64,000 nt of DNA from Streptomyces sp. VRA16 Mangrove soil (GCF_017377775.1 NZ_JAFVLN010000014.1:186001-250000), one strand, 5' to 3'. Numbered from the stretch's first letter, positions 8,543 to 17,266 are shown. Notes: generated by a model not told the origin, from the sequence alone. Made by a program: numbers and translations.

Positions 8543-10069
8543 TCAGTCGACGGCGCAGCCTCCGGTGACCGCGGGCAGCGGCTCCGGGACGCCGACCTTG
8601 GGCAGGCCCAGCAGGACGCCGGCCTTCTTGTCCTGCGTCTCCTGGGTGCGCTTCTCCCACGCGTCGCCCGCGCGCGTGCGGCGCACGTTCAGGACCTCGC
8701 CCTCGGCGAGCAGGTGGTGCGGGGCCGCGTACGTGATCTCGACCGTGACCACGTCGCCGGGGCGGACCTCCTGGTCGGGCGCGGTGAAGTGGACCAGGCG
8801 ATTGTCGGGGGCGCGGCCGGAGAGGCGGTGCGTGGCGCCGTCCTTGCGGCCCTCGCCCTCGGCGACCATCAGGTCCAGGGTGCGGCCGACCTGCTTCTTG
8901 TTCTCCTCCCAGGAGATCTCCTCCTGAAGGGCGACCAGACGCTCGTAGCGCTCCTGCACGACCTCCTTGGGGACCTGGTTCTCCATGGTCGCGGCCGGCG
9001 TTCCGGGGCGCTTGGAGTACTGGAAGGTGAAGGCGTTGGTGAAGCGGGCCTCGCGGACCACGTGCAGGGTCTGCTCGAAGTCCTCCTCGGTCTCGCCGGG
9101 GAAGCCCACGATGATGTCGGTCGAGATCGCGGCGTCCGGCATGGCGGCACGGACCTTCTCGATGATGCCGAGGAACCGGTCCTGCCGGTACGAGCGGCGC
9201 ATCGCCTTCAGGACCGTGTCGGAACCGGACTGCAGCGGCATGTGGAGCTGCGGCATCACGTTCGGGGTCTCGGCCATGGCGGCGATCACGTCGTCGGTGA
9301 AGTCGCGCGGGTGCGGGGAGGTGAAGCGGACGCGCTCCAGGCCCTCGATGCCGCCGCAGGCACGCAGCAGCTTGCTGAAAGCCTCGCGGTCGCCGATGTC
9401 CGAGCCGTACGCGTTCACGTTCTGGCCGAGCAGCGTGATCTCGGAGACGCCCTCGCCGACCAGGGCCTCGATCTCGGCGAGGATGTCGCCGGTGCGGCGG
9501 TCCTTCTCCTTGCCGCGCAGCGCCGGGACGATACAGAAGGTGCACGTGTTGTTGCAGCCGACGGAGATGGAGACCCAGGCGGCGTAGGCGCTCTCGCGGC
9601 GCGTGGGCAGCGTGGAGGGGAACGCCTCCAGGGACTCGGCGATCTCGACCTGCGCCTCCTCCTGGACGCGGGCGCGCTCCAGCAGGACCGGCAGCTTGCC
9701 GATGTTGTGCGTGCCGAAGACGACGTCCACCCAGGGCGCCTTCTTCACGATGGTGTCGCGGTCCTTCTGGGCGAGACAGCCGCCGACGGCGATCTGCATG
9801 CCGGGGCGCGCGGTCTTCCGCGGGGCGAGCCGGCCGAGGTTGCCGTAGAGCTTGTTGTCGGCGTTCTCGCGCACGGCGCACGTGTTGAAGACGACCACGT
9901 CGGCGTCGCCGTCGGAGCCCTCGGGGGCGCGGACGTAACCGGCGCCCTCCAGGAGGCCCGACAGACGCTCGGAGTCGTGGACGTTCATCTGGCACCCGTA
10001 AGTGCGTACTTCATAGGTCTTGGGGGCGTGAACGTCCACTGCCTGGCTCCGGTCGCTGCTGATGGTCAT
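8543..10069 (-). CDS. miaB: tRNA-2-methylthio-N6-dimethylallyladenosine synthase MiaB
   Basis: 508 aa radical-SAM methylthiotransferase that adds the 2-methylthio group to i6A37 made by MiaA. The N-terminal UPF0004 domain has the Cys of YGCQMN and NTCAVRENAD; the radical-SAM Cx3Cx2C is GCNNTCTFCIVPALRG; a TRAM domain closes the C-terminus (VRPGDVVTVEITYAAPH). The ATG at 10069 lies exactly 7 bases after a TACCCT -10 box (10076-10081), indicating a leaderless transcript; no Shine-Dalgarno is present. The extended reading to 10195 is not supported. Confidence 0.96.
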   Translation of the reverse strand: MTISSDRSQAVDVHAPKTYEVRTYGCQMNVHDSERLSGLLEGAGYVRAPEGSDGDADVVVFNTCAVRENADNKLYGNLGRLAPRKTARPGMQIAVGGCLAQKDRDTIVKKAPWVDVVFGTHNIGKLPVLLERARVQEEAQVEIAESLEAFPSTLPTRRESAYAAWVSISVGCNNTCTFCIVPALRGKEKDRRTGDILAEIEALVGEGVSEITLLGQNVNAYGSDIGDREAFSKLLRACGGIEGLERVRFTSPHPRDFTDDVIAAMAETPNVMPQLHMPLQSGSDTVLKAMRRSYRQDRFLGIIEKVRAAMPDAAISTDIIVGFPGETEEDFEQTLHVVREARFTNAFTFQYSKRPGTPAATMENQVPKEVVQERYERLVALQEEISWEENKKQVGRTLDLMVAEGEGRKDGATHRLSGRAPDNRLVHFTAPDQEVRPGDVVTVEITYAAPHHLLAEGEVLNVRRTRAGDAWEKRTQETQDKKAGVLLGLPKVGVPEPLPAVTGGCAVD

Positions 10070-10293
10070 GCAACAAGGGTAGGCGGTCCCCGCAGCCCCT
10101 CCGCCCCCGCTGTCAGTAGGCGGTGCTCCGTCCTTCCAGGCGGCTCCGGAGGAACGTGAACTTCGCGTCACTGTCTGCGGCCGCAGCGGGTTCAAACCTC
10201 TCTCCCGTCTCCATCACGAGCGGCCGTTCCGTGCGCACGGCGGGCCAGGCAGGCAGTGGCCGGGCACGCCGGTGGGCGGGCACGCCGGTGGGC

Positions 10294-10603
10294 GGGGCTG
10301 TTGGGGTCGCCGGTCGCCGCGAGGTTCACGACGTACGAGGAGAAGGTCTCGGCGGCCTCCCGGCCGCGGGCGGTCCACTGCCTTGCGGTGCCGTCGCGGC
10401 AGGCCGCCGAAGAGGTGGTAGAGGTCGCGTCCGTGGTAGGCGCCCGCCGTCGCGGCGTCCTGCGTGGACGTGATCGGGTTCGTGGGGTCCGTGCCCTCGG
10501 ACGGGGCGTCCGGCGCGTTGATCTTCGTGACGATCTCGTCGGTCGGCAGGGCGCGCAGCCCTGCGAGGGACGAGGCGCCCGCATACGCGGCGAACGCGGT
10601 GCC
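10294..10603 (-). pseudogene. Carboxylesterase type B remnant (frameshifted, truncated)
   Basis: Two fragments in different minus frames resemble carboxylesterase/PnbA sequence. 10403-10603 reads SSLAGLRALPTDEIVTKI then GAYHGRDLYHLFGG, the latter like the family's late YHxxDLxYLFG block. 10294-10377 reads ETFSSYVVNLAATGDPNSP, like the family's near-terminal SSYWVNFAxTGDPN block. A frameshift separates them, the long region normally lying between the first two motifs is missing, and no N-terminal half with the GxSxG nucleophile is present. It is a decayed gene. It is divergent from the epimerase at 10767 and shares the palindrome at 10713-10726 with it. Confidence 0.7.
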
Positions 10604-10712
10604 GTTCGCCACGTGACCGAGGGCAGGGTCCTTCGTGTACCGGAGGCCGCAGGAGGCAGCGCGCGGGCAAGGACCGACCCCCGCTCGCCGCATGAGCGCC
10701 CCGCACGGTATT

Positions 10713-10726
10713 TTGAACACGTTCAA
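10713..10726. promoter_or_regulatory. Palindromic operator, TetR-like
   Basis: TTGAAC-AC-GTTCAA: 6-bp inverted arms with a 2-bp spacer, in the divergent intergenic region between the carboxylesterase remnant and the epimerase gene. Half-sites of this TTGAAC/GTTCAA kind are common targets of TetR-family repressors. No regulator gene is adjacent, so the cognate protein is unknown and would act in trans. Confidence 0.5.
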
Positions 10727-10766
10727 CCCGCCGTGGTTGGCATGCAGGTGACATGGAGGGGGCGCC

Positions 10767-11726
10767 ATGAAGGTCGTACTGGCAGGGGGCACGGGTCAGG
10801 TGGGCGGCGTGCTGAGGCGCGCGCTCGCCGCCGCAGGACACGAGGTCGTGGTCCTGAGCAGGCGACCCACGCGCGCGGGTGAGGTGGCGTGGGACGGCCG
10901 TACGCAGGGCGCCTGGGTCAAGGAGATCGACGGCAGCGACGTCGTCGTCAACCTGGCCGGGCGCAGCGTCAGTTGCCGCTACACGCCCGAGAACCTGCGC
11001 GCGATGATGGATTCCCGGGTCGACTCGGCCCGCGCGGTCGGCGAGGCCGTCGCCGGGGCGGGCCGGCCGCCCGCGCTGTGGCTCCAGATGAGTACGGCCA
11101 CGATCTACGCGCACACCTTCGGCGCCCCGCACGACGAGGCGTCCGGCGTCATCGGCGGCACCGAGCCCGGCGTCCCGCGCTACTGGGCGTACAGCGTCGA
11201 CATCGCCCGCGCCTGGGAGCGCGCGCAGCGGGAGGCGGCGACCCCGGACACCCGCAAGGTCGCCCTGCGCGCGGCCATGGTGATGAGCCCGGACCGGGGC
11301 GGTGTCTTCGACGTCCTGTCGTGGCTCGCGCGGCTGGGACTGGGCGGTCCGGTGGCGGGCGGGCGGCAGTACGTCTCGTGGATCCACGACGGGGACTTCG
11401 TGCGCGCGGTGGAGTTCCTGATCGCCCGCGACGACCTGTCGGGGCCGGTGAATCTGGCCGCCCCGCACCCGCTTCCGCAGCGCGACCTCATGCGGGTGCT
11501 GCGCCGGGCCCACCGCGTCCCGGTCGGACTGCCCGCCACGCGCGCGATGGCGGAGCTGGGCGCGTTCGCGCTGCGCTCCGACACCGAGCTCCTGCTCAAG
11601 AGCCGCAGGGTGGTGCCCGGCCGGTTGCTGGACGCGGGGTTCTCCTTCACCCACGAACGCTGGGAGACGGCGTCGCGCGACCTCGCGCGGCGCCGGCGGG
11701 CGCCGGGTCGCCCTCACCGAGTGTGA
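10767..11726 (+). CDS. TIGR01777-family NAD(P)-binding epimerase
   Basis: 319 aa. Rossmann motif VVLAGGTGQVGGVLRRAL at the N-terminus, NLAGRSV after the second strand, substrate segment STATIYAHTFGAPHDE, and a C-terminal DUF1731-like tail (ELLLKSRRVVPGRLLDAGF). The active-site region has YWAYSVDIARAWE where many SDRs have YxxxK; here the Lys is not evident, as in other members of this SulA/YfcH-like family. GGAGGGGG precedes the ATG. Substrate unknown. Possible control by the palindrome 40 bp upstream. Confidence 0.88.
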   Translation: MKVVLAGGTGQVGGVLRRALAAAGHEVVVLSRRPTRAGEVAWDGRTQGAWVKEIDGSDVVVNLAGRSVSCRYTPENLRAMMDSRVDSARAVGEAVAGAGRPPALWLQMSTATIYAHTFGAPHDEASGVIGGTEPGVPRYWAYSVDIARAWERAQREAATPDTRKVALRAAMVMSPDRGGVFDVLSWLARLGLGGPVAGGRQYVSWIHDGDFVRAVEFLIARDDLSGPVNLAAPHPLPQRDLMRVLRRAHRVPVGLPATRAMAELGAFALRSDTELLLKSRRVVPGRLLDAGFSFTHERWETASRDLARRRRAPGRPHRV

Positions 11727-11784
11727 CCGTCCGCGGACACTGCGACCCTGGTCAGCCCGGTCCTTGTTTGGCAGGATCGCGCCC

Positions 11785-12792
11785 ATGCCGCAGGCCCCCT
11801 TCCGGACGTTCCGCATCACCCGCCGCCGCGCCCTCACCGGCTCCGTGGTGGGGCTCGTGGTGTTCGGGCTGCTCCTGTGGTGGCTGCTGCCGCTGGGCGA
11901 CCGGTCGCCGGGCGGCAAGGTCACGTTCAGCACGGGCACGCGCAACGGCGTGTACGTGCGCTACGGCAACCTCCTCGACAAGGCCCTGGCCCACGACCTG
12001 CCGCGGCTCGACGTGACGCTCGACGAGAGCCAGGGCTCGTGGGACAACGTCGCGCGGGTCGCCACCGGCAAGGCCGACTTCACCATCGCCGCGGCCGACG
12101 CCGTCGCCAAGTACCAGGACGAGGGCCTGCCCGGCGCGGACCGGCTGCGCGGCTGCGCCCGCCTCTACGACGACTACATGCAGCTGATCGTGCCCGCGAC
12201 GTCCGGGGTGGAGAAGGTCGCCGACCTGCGCGGCAAGAAGGTCGCCGTGGGCGGGGTGCGGTCCGGGGTGCGGCTGATCGCCGAAAAGGTGCTGGCCGCC
12301 GCGGGCCTGGACATCGACAAGGACGTCACACCGGTCGGCATGGGCATCAACGACATGGCCGACGCGCTGAGGTCGAAGGAGATCGACGCGTTCTTCTGGT
12401 CGGGCGGCCTGCCCACCAACAACGTCAAGGAACTCTCCGAGCAGTACCCGATACGGCTCGTCGAGATGGGCAGCCTGCTGGACAGGCTGCGCAAGCAGAG
12501 CGACGCCTCGGCGCGCTACTACCGCGCCGCCGTGATGCCCGCCGACGCCTACCCGGCCGCCCAGCACGGCAAGACCGTCAGCACGCTGGCGGTGGCGAAC
12601 CTCCTGGTGACGACGGACCGTACGTCCACGGAGCTGACCGAGGCCGTGACCCGGACCGTCATCGACAGCCGCGACAAGATCGGTGCCCAGGTACACGCGG
12701 CCCAGCTCGTCGACCTCCGCACTGCGGTCTACACGGATCCCCTCCCCCTCCACGAGGGCGCCCGCCGCTACTACCGCTCGGTGAAACCCTGA
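11785..12792 (+). CDS. TAXI-family solute-binding protein, membrane-anchored
   Basis: 335 aa. A twin-Arg/basic head (FRITRRRALTG) leads into one membrane segment (about 15-35, ending LLLWWLLPLG) without a lipobox Cys, so it is probably an N-terminally anchored extracytoplasmic protein. Then the TAXI TRAP binding-protein pattern: FSTGTRNGVYVRYGNLL, ESQGSWDNVARVATGKADF, VADLRGKKVAVGG. No DctQ or DctM permease gene is nearby; the next gene is the convergent sensor kinase gluK. Known TAXI proteins include glutamate/glutamine binders, so a sensory role beside gluK is an inference. Start chosen at 11785 over an in-frame ATG 21 bp upstream; a CAGGAT box at 11772-11777 suggests a nearly leaderless mRNA. 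Confidence 0.85.
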   Translation: MPQAPFRTFRITRRRALTGSVVGLVVFGLLLWWLLPLGDRSPGGKVTFSTGTRNGVYVRYGNLLDKALAHDLPRLDVTLDESQGSWDNVARVATGKADFTIAAADAVAKYQDEGLPGADRLRGCARLYDDYMQLIVPATSGVEKVADLRGKKVAVGGVRSGVRLIAEKVLAAAGLDIDKDVTPVGMGINDMADALRSKEIDAFFWSGGLPTNNVKELSEQYPIRLVEMGSLLDRLRKQSDASARYYRAAVMPADAYPAAQHGKTVSTLAVANLLVTTDRTSTELTEAVTRTVIDSRDKIGAQVHAAQLVDLRTAVYTDPLPLHEGARRYYRSVKP

Positions 12793-12846
12793 CCGCAGCA
12801 TCTCGGCCACACCCGGGCTGCCTCGGGCGATCCGCCGGGCCCCTCG

Positions 12847-12946
12847 CCTTGGTCAATCCGCCGATCCCCTCGCCTTGGTCAATCCGCCGAGCCCCCTCGC
12901 CTTGGTCAATCCGCCGATCCCCGAAGCCTTGGGCAATCTGCCGCCA
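12847..12946. repeat. Four tandem copies of a 26-27 bp unit
   Basis: CCTTGGTCAATCCGCCGA-type units start at 12847, 12873, 12900 and 12927; the fourth is degenerate (GGGCAATCTGCC). It lies in the 329-bp gap between the convergent TAXI gene and gluK. No coding frame with good features crosses it; on the minus strand it would encode repeated GGLTKARG, which I take as coincidental. Confidence 0.85.
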
Positions 12947-13050
12947 TGGGCGGCAGGGTGGGCAAGGCGGCACCCCGGCGCGGGGTGAGCGCTCAAACCG
13001 GCCTCCAGCTCGGTCCCGGGCGCTTTGTTGCCGGTTGCGCGCTCGGGGGG

Positions 13051-13111
13051 GGCCGGTCGCGCCCGCGCGGCGGAGCCGCAGATCGACACAGCCCCGCGCC
13101 CCTGACGGGGC
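13051..13111 (-). repeat. Streptomyces-type intergenic GC-rich repeat with hairpin, 3' of gluK
   Basis: Read on the minus strand, directly after the gluK stop, this segment contains a GCCCC-TGAC-GGGGC hairpin (13098-13111) and then the GGCTGTGTCGATCTGCGGCT motif followed by CCGCCGCGCGGGCGCG. I recognise this as a dispersed intergenic sequence common in Streptomyces, often 3' of genes. It may act as the gluK terminator. Recognition is from memory. Confidence 0.5.
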
Positions 13112-13121
13112 CGAGGCCCCG

Positions 13122-14579
13122 CTACCCCTCCCGCGCCGCAGGCACCGGCGCCGTCCGCGGCACCCGCACCGTCACCTTCAACCCGTGCGGCTCGTGATGC
13201 GCGTACGAGATGGAGCCGCCCCCCGCGGTGAGCAGCGCCCGCGAGATGGACAACCCCAGCCCCGACCCCTTGATGTTCTGGTGCCGCCCACTGCGCCAGA
13301 ACCGGTCCCCGATCCGCGCGAGCTCCTCCTCGCGCAGCCCCGGCCCGCCGTCGGCGACCTCGATGGCCGTACTCCCCCCGTTGGCTCGCACCGTGACCCG
13401 GACCTCCTCACCGCGCGGCGTGAACTTCAGCGCGTTGTCCACCACCGCGTCCAGCGCACTGGACAGTGCGACAGGGTCGGCCCACCCGGTGGCGGCCGGG
13501 CAGTCCGCGACCAGCCGCACGCCCTTGCCCTCGGCGGTCAGCCGCCACGCCTCGACGCGCTCGGCGGCCAGCTCCCCGATGTCCGTCAACTGCAGGTCGG
13601 CGGCGGCGTGTTCGGCGAGCGCCAGGTCCAGCAGGTCGTCCAGGACCCGGGCCAGCCGCTTGCCCTCGGCCTGGACCGACGCGATCTCCTCGTTCCCCTC
13701 CGGCAGTTCGTAGGACAGCACCTCGATCCGCAGCAGCAGCGCCGCGAGCGGGTTGCGCAACTGGTGCGAGGCGTCGGCGACGAAGGCGCGCTGCTGCTCC
13801 AGGACGTCCTCGACGTTGTCCGCCATCTCGTTGAACGACCGGGCCAGGCGCCGGAGTTCCGGCGGCCCGCCCGCCGCCGCGACCCGCGACTTCAGCCGCC
13901 CGGTGGCGATGTCGTGCGTGGTCGCGTCGAGCACCCGCACCGGCCGCAGGATCCAGCCCGTCAATCGCAGCGCCGCACCCACGGCGAGCAGCATCGCGGC
14001 GGCCTCGCCGACCGCGATCACCAGCCAGCCGCGCAGCGTCTTGGCCCGCATCGTGCCCGTCGGCGAATCGGTGACGACGACGGCGACGACGTCCCCGTCC
14101 CGGACGACGGGCGAGGCCACCACGATCCGCCCGTGCCGCTGCCACGGCCACACCTGCGGCGGATCGTGACTCCCGCGCGAGTACAGCGCCTCGTCGAAGG
14201 CCGAGCGCAACTGCCCGCTGCCGGGCACCTGGAACGTGACCGGCGCCCGCCCCATCGGCGGCACGTCGAGGTCGCGGTAGAAGACCCCGGCGCGGATCCC
14301 GTACACCTCGTAGTAGCGGGCGAGTTCCTTCTGCAGCGTCTGGCGCCGCTCGTCGGTCACCGTCTCGCCGGTGTCCTCGGCGGCGGAACCGGCGGGCCCG
14401 GCCCCCGTCCCCGTACTGACGAACTGCGCGAGCGAGGCGAACCGGGCGGTGTCGTCGATCCGGTCCACCACGACCTTCTGCTGCTGTGCCGACGCCACGC
14501 TCACCGCGAGCGGAAAGCCGAGCGCGAGCAGTACGCCCGCCATGAGGACGATGAGCAGCGGAAGAAGCCGTGTGCGCAC
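13122..14579 (-). CDS. gluK: Sensor histidine kinase GluK
   Basis: 485 aa. Membrane segments at about 5-28 and about 180-205 flank an extracytoplasmic domain of about 150 residues. HAMP linker (ILRPVRVLDATTHDIATG), HisKA with phospho-acceptor His in DASHQLRNPLAALLL, N-box DNALKFTP, G1/G2 motifs VADGGPGLREEE and GSGLGLSISRALL. It begins 18 bp after gluR ends, so the two form an operon divergent from gluABCD. The GluR-GluK pair of S. coelicolor is reported to sense extracellular glutamate and activate gluABCD. What binds glutamate here cannot be told from the sequence. Confidence 0.9.
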   Translation of the reverse strand: MRTRLLPLLIVLMAGVLLALGFPLAVSVASAQQQKVVVDRIDDTARFASLAQFVSTGTGAGPAGSAAEDTGETVTDERRQTLQKELARYYEVYGIRAGVFYRDLDVPPMGRAPVTFQVPGSGQLRSAFDEALYSRGSHDPPQVWPWQRHGRIVVASPVVRDGDVVAVVVTDSPTGTMRAKTLRGWLVIAVGEAAAMLLAVGAALRLTGWILRPVRVLDATTHDIATGRLKSRVAAAGGPPELRRLARSFNEMADNVEDVLEQQRAFVADASHQLRNPLAALLLRIEVLSYELPEGNEEIASVQAEGKRLARVLDDLLDLALAEHAAADLQLTDIGELAAERVEAWRLTAEGKGVRLVADCPAATGWADPVALSSALDAVVDNALKFTPRGEEVRVTVRANGGSTAIEVADGGPGLREEELARIGDRFWRSGRHQNIKGSGLGLSISRALLTAGGGSISYAHHEPHGLKVTVRVPRTAPVPAAREG

Positions 14580-14597
14580 CCGTGATCCCGCCTGTTG

Positions 14598-15284
14598 CTA
14601 CGCGGCCGGGGCGACGAGCCGGTACCCGACGCCGCGCACGGTCTCGATGAGGGCCGGCATGCGCAACTTGGAGCGGAGCGAGGCGACGTGCACCTCCAGG
14701 GTGCGTCCGGTCCCCTCCCAACTGGTGCGCCACACCTCGGAGATGATCTGTTCCCGCCGGAAGACGACACCGGGCCGCTGCGCGAGCAGGGCCAGCAGGT
14801 CGAACTCCTTGCGGGTGAGCTGGACGGCGGCCCCCTGCACCGTCACCCGCCGCGTGGGCAGATCGATGACCACATCACCGAACCGCACCTCCTGGGAGGG
14901 CGTCACGGCGGTGTCACCGGGCACGCTGCGCCGGCTGACCGCGTGGATACGGGCGAGCAGCTCCCCGGTGTCGTACGGCTTCACGACGTAGTCGTCGGCG
15001 CCGAGATTGAGCCCGTGGATCCGGGACCGTACGTCCGCGCGCGCGGTCACCATGATCACGGGCGTCGAGGTCCGCTTGCGGATCTTGCCGCACACCTCGT
15101 ACCCGTCCTGGTCGGGCAGGCCCAGATCGAGCAGGACGACCCCGAAGGCGGCGGCTTCCGGGACGAGCGCCTGCAACGCCTCCTCGCCGTTGCGGGCGTG
15201 GTGCACCTCGAAGCCGTGCCGGGACAGGACCGCCGACAGGGCCGCGGCCACGTGATCGTCGTCCTCGACGAGCAGCAGTCTCAT
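14598..15284 (-). CDS. gluR: OmpR-family response regulator GluR
   Basis: 228 aa. Receiver domain with acidic pair EDDDH, phospho-acceptor Asp in VLLDLGLPDQDGYEV, Thr in VTARAD and Lys in YVVKPYDTGEL; C-terminal winged helix (TRKEFDLLALLAQRPG, then RTLEVHVASLRSKL). The ATG at 15284 has AAGGGGG six bases upstream; a start 18 codons further upstream is open but unsupported. First gene of gluRK, back to back with gluABCD. Confidence 0.92.
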   Translation of the reverse strand: MRLLLVEDDDHVAAALSAVLSRHGFEVHHARNGEEALQALVPEAAAFGVVLLDLGLPDQDGYEVCGKIRKRTSTPVIMVTARADVRSRIHGLNLGADDYVVKPYDTGELLARIHAVSRRSVPGDTAVTPSQEVRFGDVVIDLPTRRVTVQGAAVQLTRKEFDLLALLAQRPGVVFRREQIISEVWRTSWEGTGRTLEVHVASLRSKLRMPALIETVRGVGYRLVAPAA

Positions 15285-15545
15285 TCCGGCCCCCTTAGGT
15301 TCGTCGTCCGTACATCGAAAAGTGCGAGCACAAGGCATCCACTCCGATGGATAAGGACGGCGTCAAGAGGCTTCTGGTTACGTCCGTGTTCCGTTATGCA
15401 GCCGGTACGCGGAACCCTGTCCCCTTCACGCATAGTGCCCGGTTGCGACCGGATCGTTATGCTCAATTTCCCCTCAGATGTAATGACGCTGGTCGTACGG
15501 CGTTACTACTGTCCTCCCAACCGAGGAGGATGGAGCAAGACCCCG
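15285..15545. promoter_or_regulatory. Divergent gluR / gluA control region
   Basis: 261 bp between the gluR and gluA starts, less GC-rich than its surroundings, especially 15440-15520 (contains TTATGCTCAATTTCC and GATGTAATGACG). It must hold the promoters and the GluR sites for both operons. I could not identify a convincing repeated GluR box or unambiguous -35/-10 pairs. Confidence 0.5.
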
Positions 15546-16325
15546 ATGACCGAAGTTTCGGTGACCAAGGACGCCACTCCCCCCGCGGGCGACGCGCTGG
15601 TCGCACTGAGCCGAGTCAACAAGCACTTCGGCGCGCTGCACGTGCTCCAGGACATCGACCTGACCATCGCGCGCGGCGAGGTGGTGGTCGTCATCGGCCC
15701 GTCGGGCTCCGGCAAGTCGACCCTGTGCCGCACGATCAACCGCCTGGAGACCACCGACTCCGGCGACATCACGATCGACGGCAAGCCGCTGCCCCAGGAG
15801 GGCAAGGAGCTGGCCAGACTGCGTGCGGACGTGGGAATGGTCTTCCAGTCCTTCAACCTCTTCGCGCACAAGACGGTGCTCGAGAACGTGACGCTGGGGC
15901 AGATCAAGGTCCGCAAGGTGTCCAAGGCGCAGGCCGAGGAGAAGGCCCGTGCCCTGCTCGACCGGGTCGGCGTGGGCGCCCAGGCCGACAAGTACCCGGC
16001 GCAGCTCTCCGGCGGCCAGCAGCAACGTGTCGCCATCGCGCGCGCGTTGGCGATGGACCCGAAGGTCATGCTCTTCGACGAGCCGACGTCCGCGCTCGAC
16101 CCGGAGATGATCAACGAGGTCCTCGAGGTGATGCAGCAGCTCGCCCGGGACGGCATGACGATGGTCGTGGTCACGCACGAGATGGGCTTCGCCCGCTCCG
16201 CCGCGAACCGGGTCGTCTTCATGGCGGACGGCCGCATCGTCGAAGAGTCCACTCCGGACCAGTTCTTCAGCAACCCGCGCAGCGATCGGGCCAAGGACTT
16301 CCTGTCGAAGATCCTGCACCACTAG
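15546..16325 (+). CDS. gluA: Glutamate ABC transporter ATP-binding protein
   Basis: 259 aa polar amino-acid ABC ATPase. Walker A GPSGSGKST, Q-loop MVFQSFNLFAHKT, signature LSGGQQQRVAIARAL, Walker B VMLFDEPTSALDPE and switch HEMGFA are all complete. The ATG at 15546 is preceded by a GGAG about ten bases upstream. First gene of gluABCD, driving high-affinity glutamate import with binding protein GluB and permeases GluC and GluD. Confidence 0.95.
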   Translation: MTEVSVTKDATPPAGDALVALSRVNKHFGALHVLQDIDLTIARGEVVVVIGPSGSGKSTLCRTINRLETTDSGDITIDGKPLPQEGKELARLRADVGMVFQSFNLFAHKTVLENVTLGQIKVRKVSKAQAEEKARALLDRVGVGAQADKYPAQLSGGQQQRVAIARALAMDPKVMLFDEPTSALDPEMINEVLEVMQQLARDGMTMVVVTHEMGFARSAANRVVFMADGRIVEESTPDQFFSNPRSDRAKDFLSKILHH

Positions 16326-16426
16326 ACGCGCGCCCGCACGTGCGCCCTCACGCCCTTGAGTGAGGCCCCGCGCGCGCGTGTTGAGTTTTCCGACTGCCGA
16401 ATCTGCCGACACGAAGGATGTTCACC

Positions 16427-17266
16427 ATGAAGCTCCGCAAGGTCACCGCCGCGGCCTCCGTCGCCCTGGCTCTCGCCGTCACCGCCACCGCCTGCGGCGG
16501 CGACAACAAGGACGACAAGGGCTCCGGCGGTGGCGGCAAGAAGATCACCATCGGCATCAAGTTCGACCAGCCGGGTGTGGGCCAGAAGACCCCGGACGGC
16601 AAGTACAAGGGCTTCGACGTCGACGTCGCCACCTACGTGGCCAAGCAGCTCGGCTACTCCGCGGACAACATCGAGTGGAAGGAAGCCAAGAGCGCCGACC
16701 GCGAGACGATGCTGCAGCGCGGTGACGTGGACTTCATCGCCGCCTCGTACTCGATCAACGACGAGCGCGCCGCCAAGGTCGACTTCGCGGGTCCTTACCT
16801 CCTCGCCCACCAGGACATCCTGGTCCGTGCGGACGACAACTCCATCAAGAGCCCCAAGGACCTGAACAACAAGAAGCTCTGCTCGGTGACGGGTTCGACG
16901 TCCGCGCAGAACGTCAAGGACAAGCTGGCCCCCAAGGCCCAGCTCCAGGAGTACGGCGGCTACTCGGAGTGCATCACCGGCCTGGAGAACAAGGCCGTCG
17001 ACGCGCTGACCACCGATGACGACATCCTCGCCGGTTACGCCGCGCAGGCCGAGTTCAAGGGCAAGTTCAAGCTCGGCGGCTTCAAGATGACCAACGAGAA
17101 CTACGGCATCGGCGTCAAGAAGGGCAGCGACCTCAAGGCCAAGATCAACACGGCCCTGGAGAAGATGGTCTCGGACGGTTCCTGGGAGAAGGCCGTGGAG
17201 GCCAACTTCGGCCCGGCGAACTACAAGAACGAGCCCGCGCCGAAGATCGGCAACATCGTCAAGTGA
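16427..17266 (+). CDS. gluB: Glutamate-binding lipoprotein
   Basis: 279 aa. Lipoprotein signal peptide with lipobox VTATAC, a Lys/Asp/Gly-rich linker, then a family-3 periplasmic-binding fold: ITIGIKFDQPGVGQ, YKGFDVDVATYVAKQL, FIAASYSINDERAAKVDFAGPYL and a C-terminal NYGIGVKKGSDL. The ATG at 16427 fits AAGGA eight bases upstream; the ATG nine bases earlier overlaps that site and is rejected. Captures glutamate at the outer face for GluCD. Confidence 0.95.
   Translation: MKLRKVTAAASVALALAVTATACGGDNKDDKGSGGGGKKITIGIKFDQPGVGQKTPDGKYKGFDVDVATYVAKQLGYSADNIEWKEAKSADRETMLQRGDVDFIAASYSINDERAAKVDFAGPYLLAHQDILVRADDNSIKSPKDLNNKKLCSVTGSTSAQNVKDKLAPKAQLQEYGGYSECITGLENKAVDALTTDDDILAGYAAQAEFKGKFKLGGFKMTNENYGIGVKKGSDLKAKINTALEKMVSDGSWEKAVEANFGPANYKNEPAPKIGNIVK

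Noticed and set aside
12847..12946. Coding repeat (GGLTKARG peptides on the minus strand)
   Set aside because: No start, ribosome site or family match; the period varies between 26 and 27 bp and so breaks the frame.
16326..16426. Attenuator hairpin between gluA and gluB
   Set aside because: Only short, imperfect GC-rich complementarity (CTCAC...GTGAG); not convincing.
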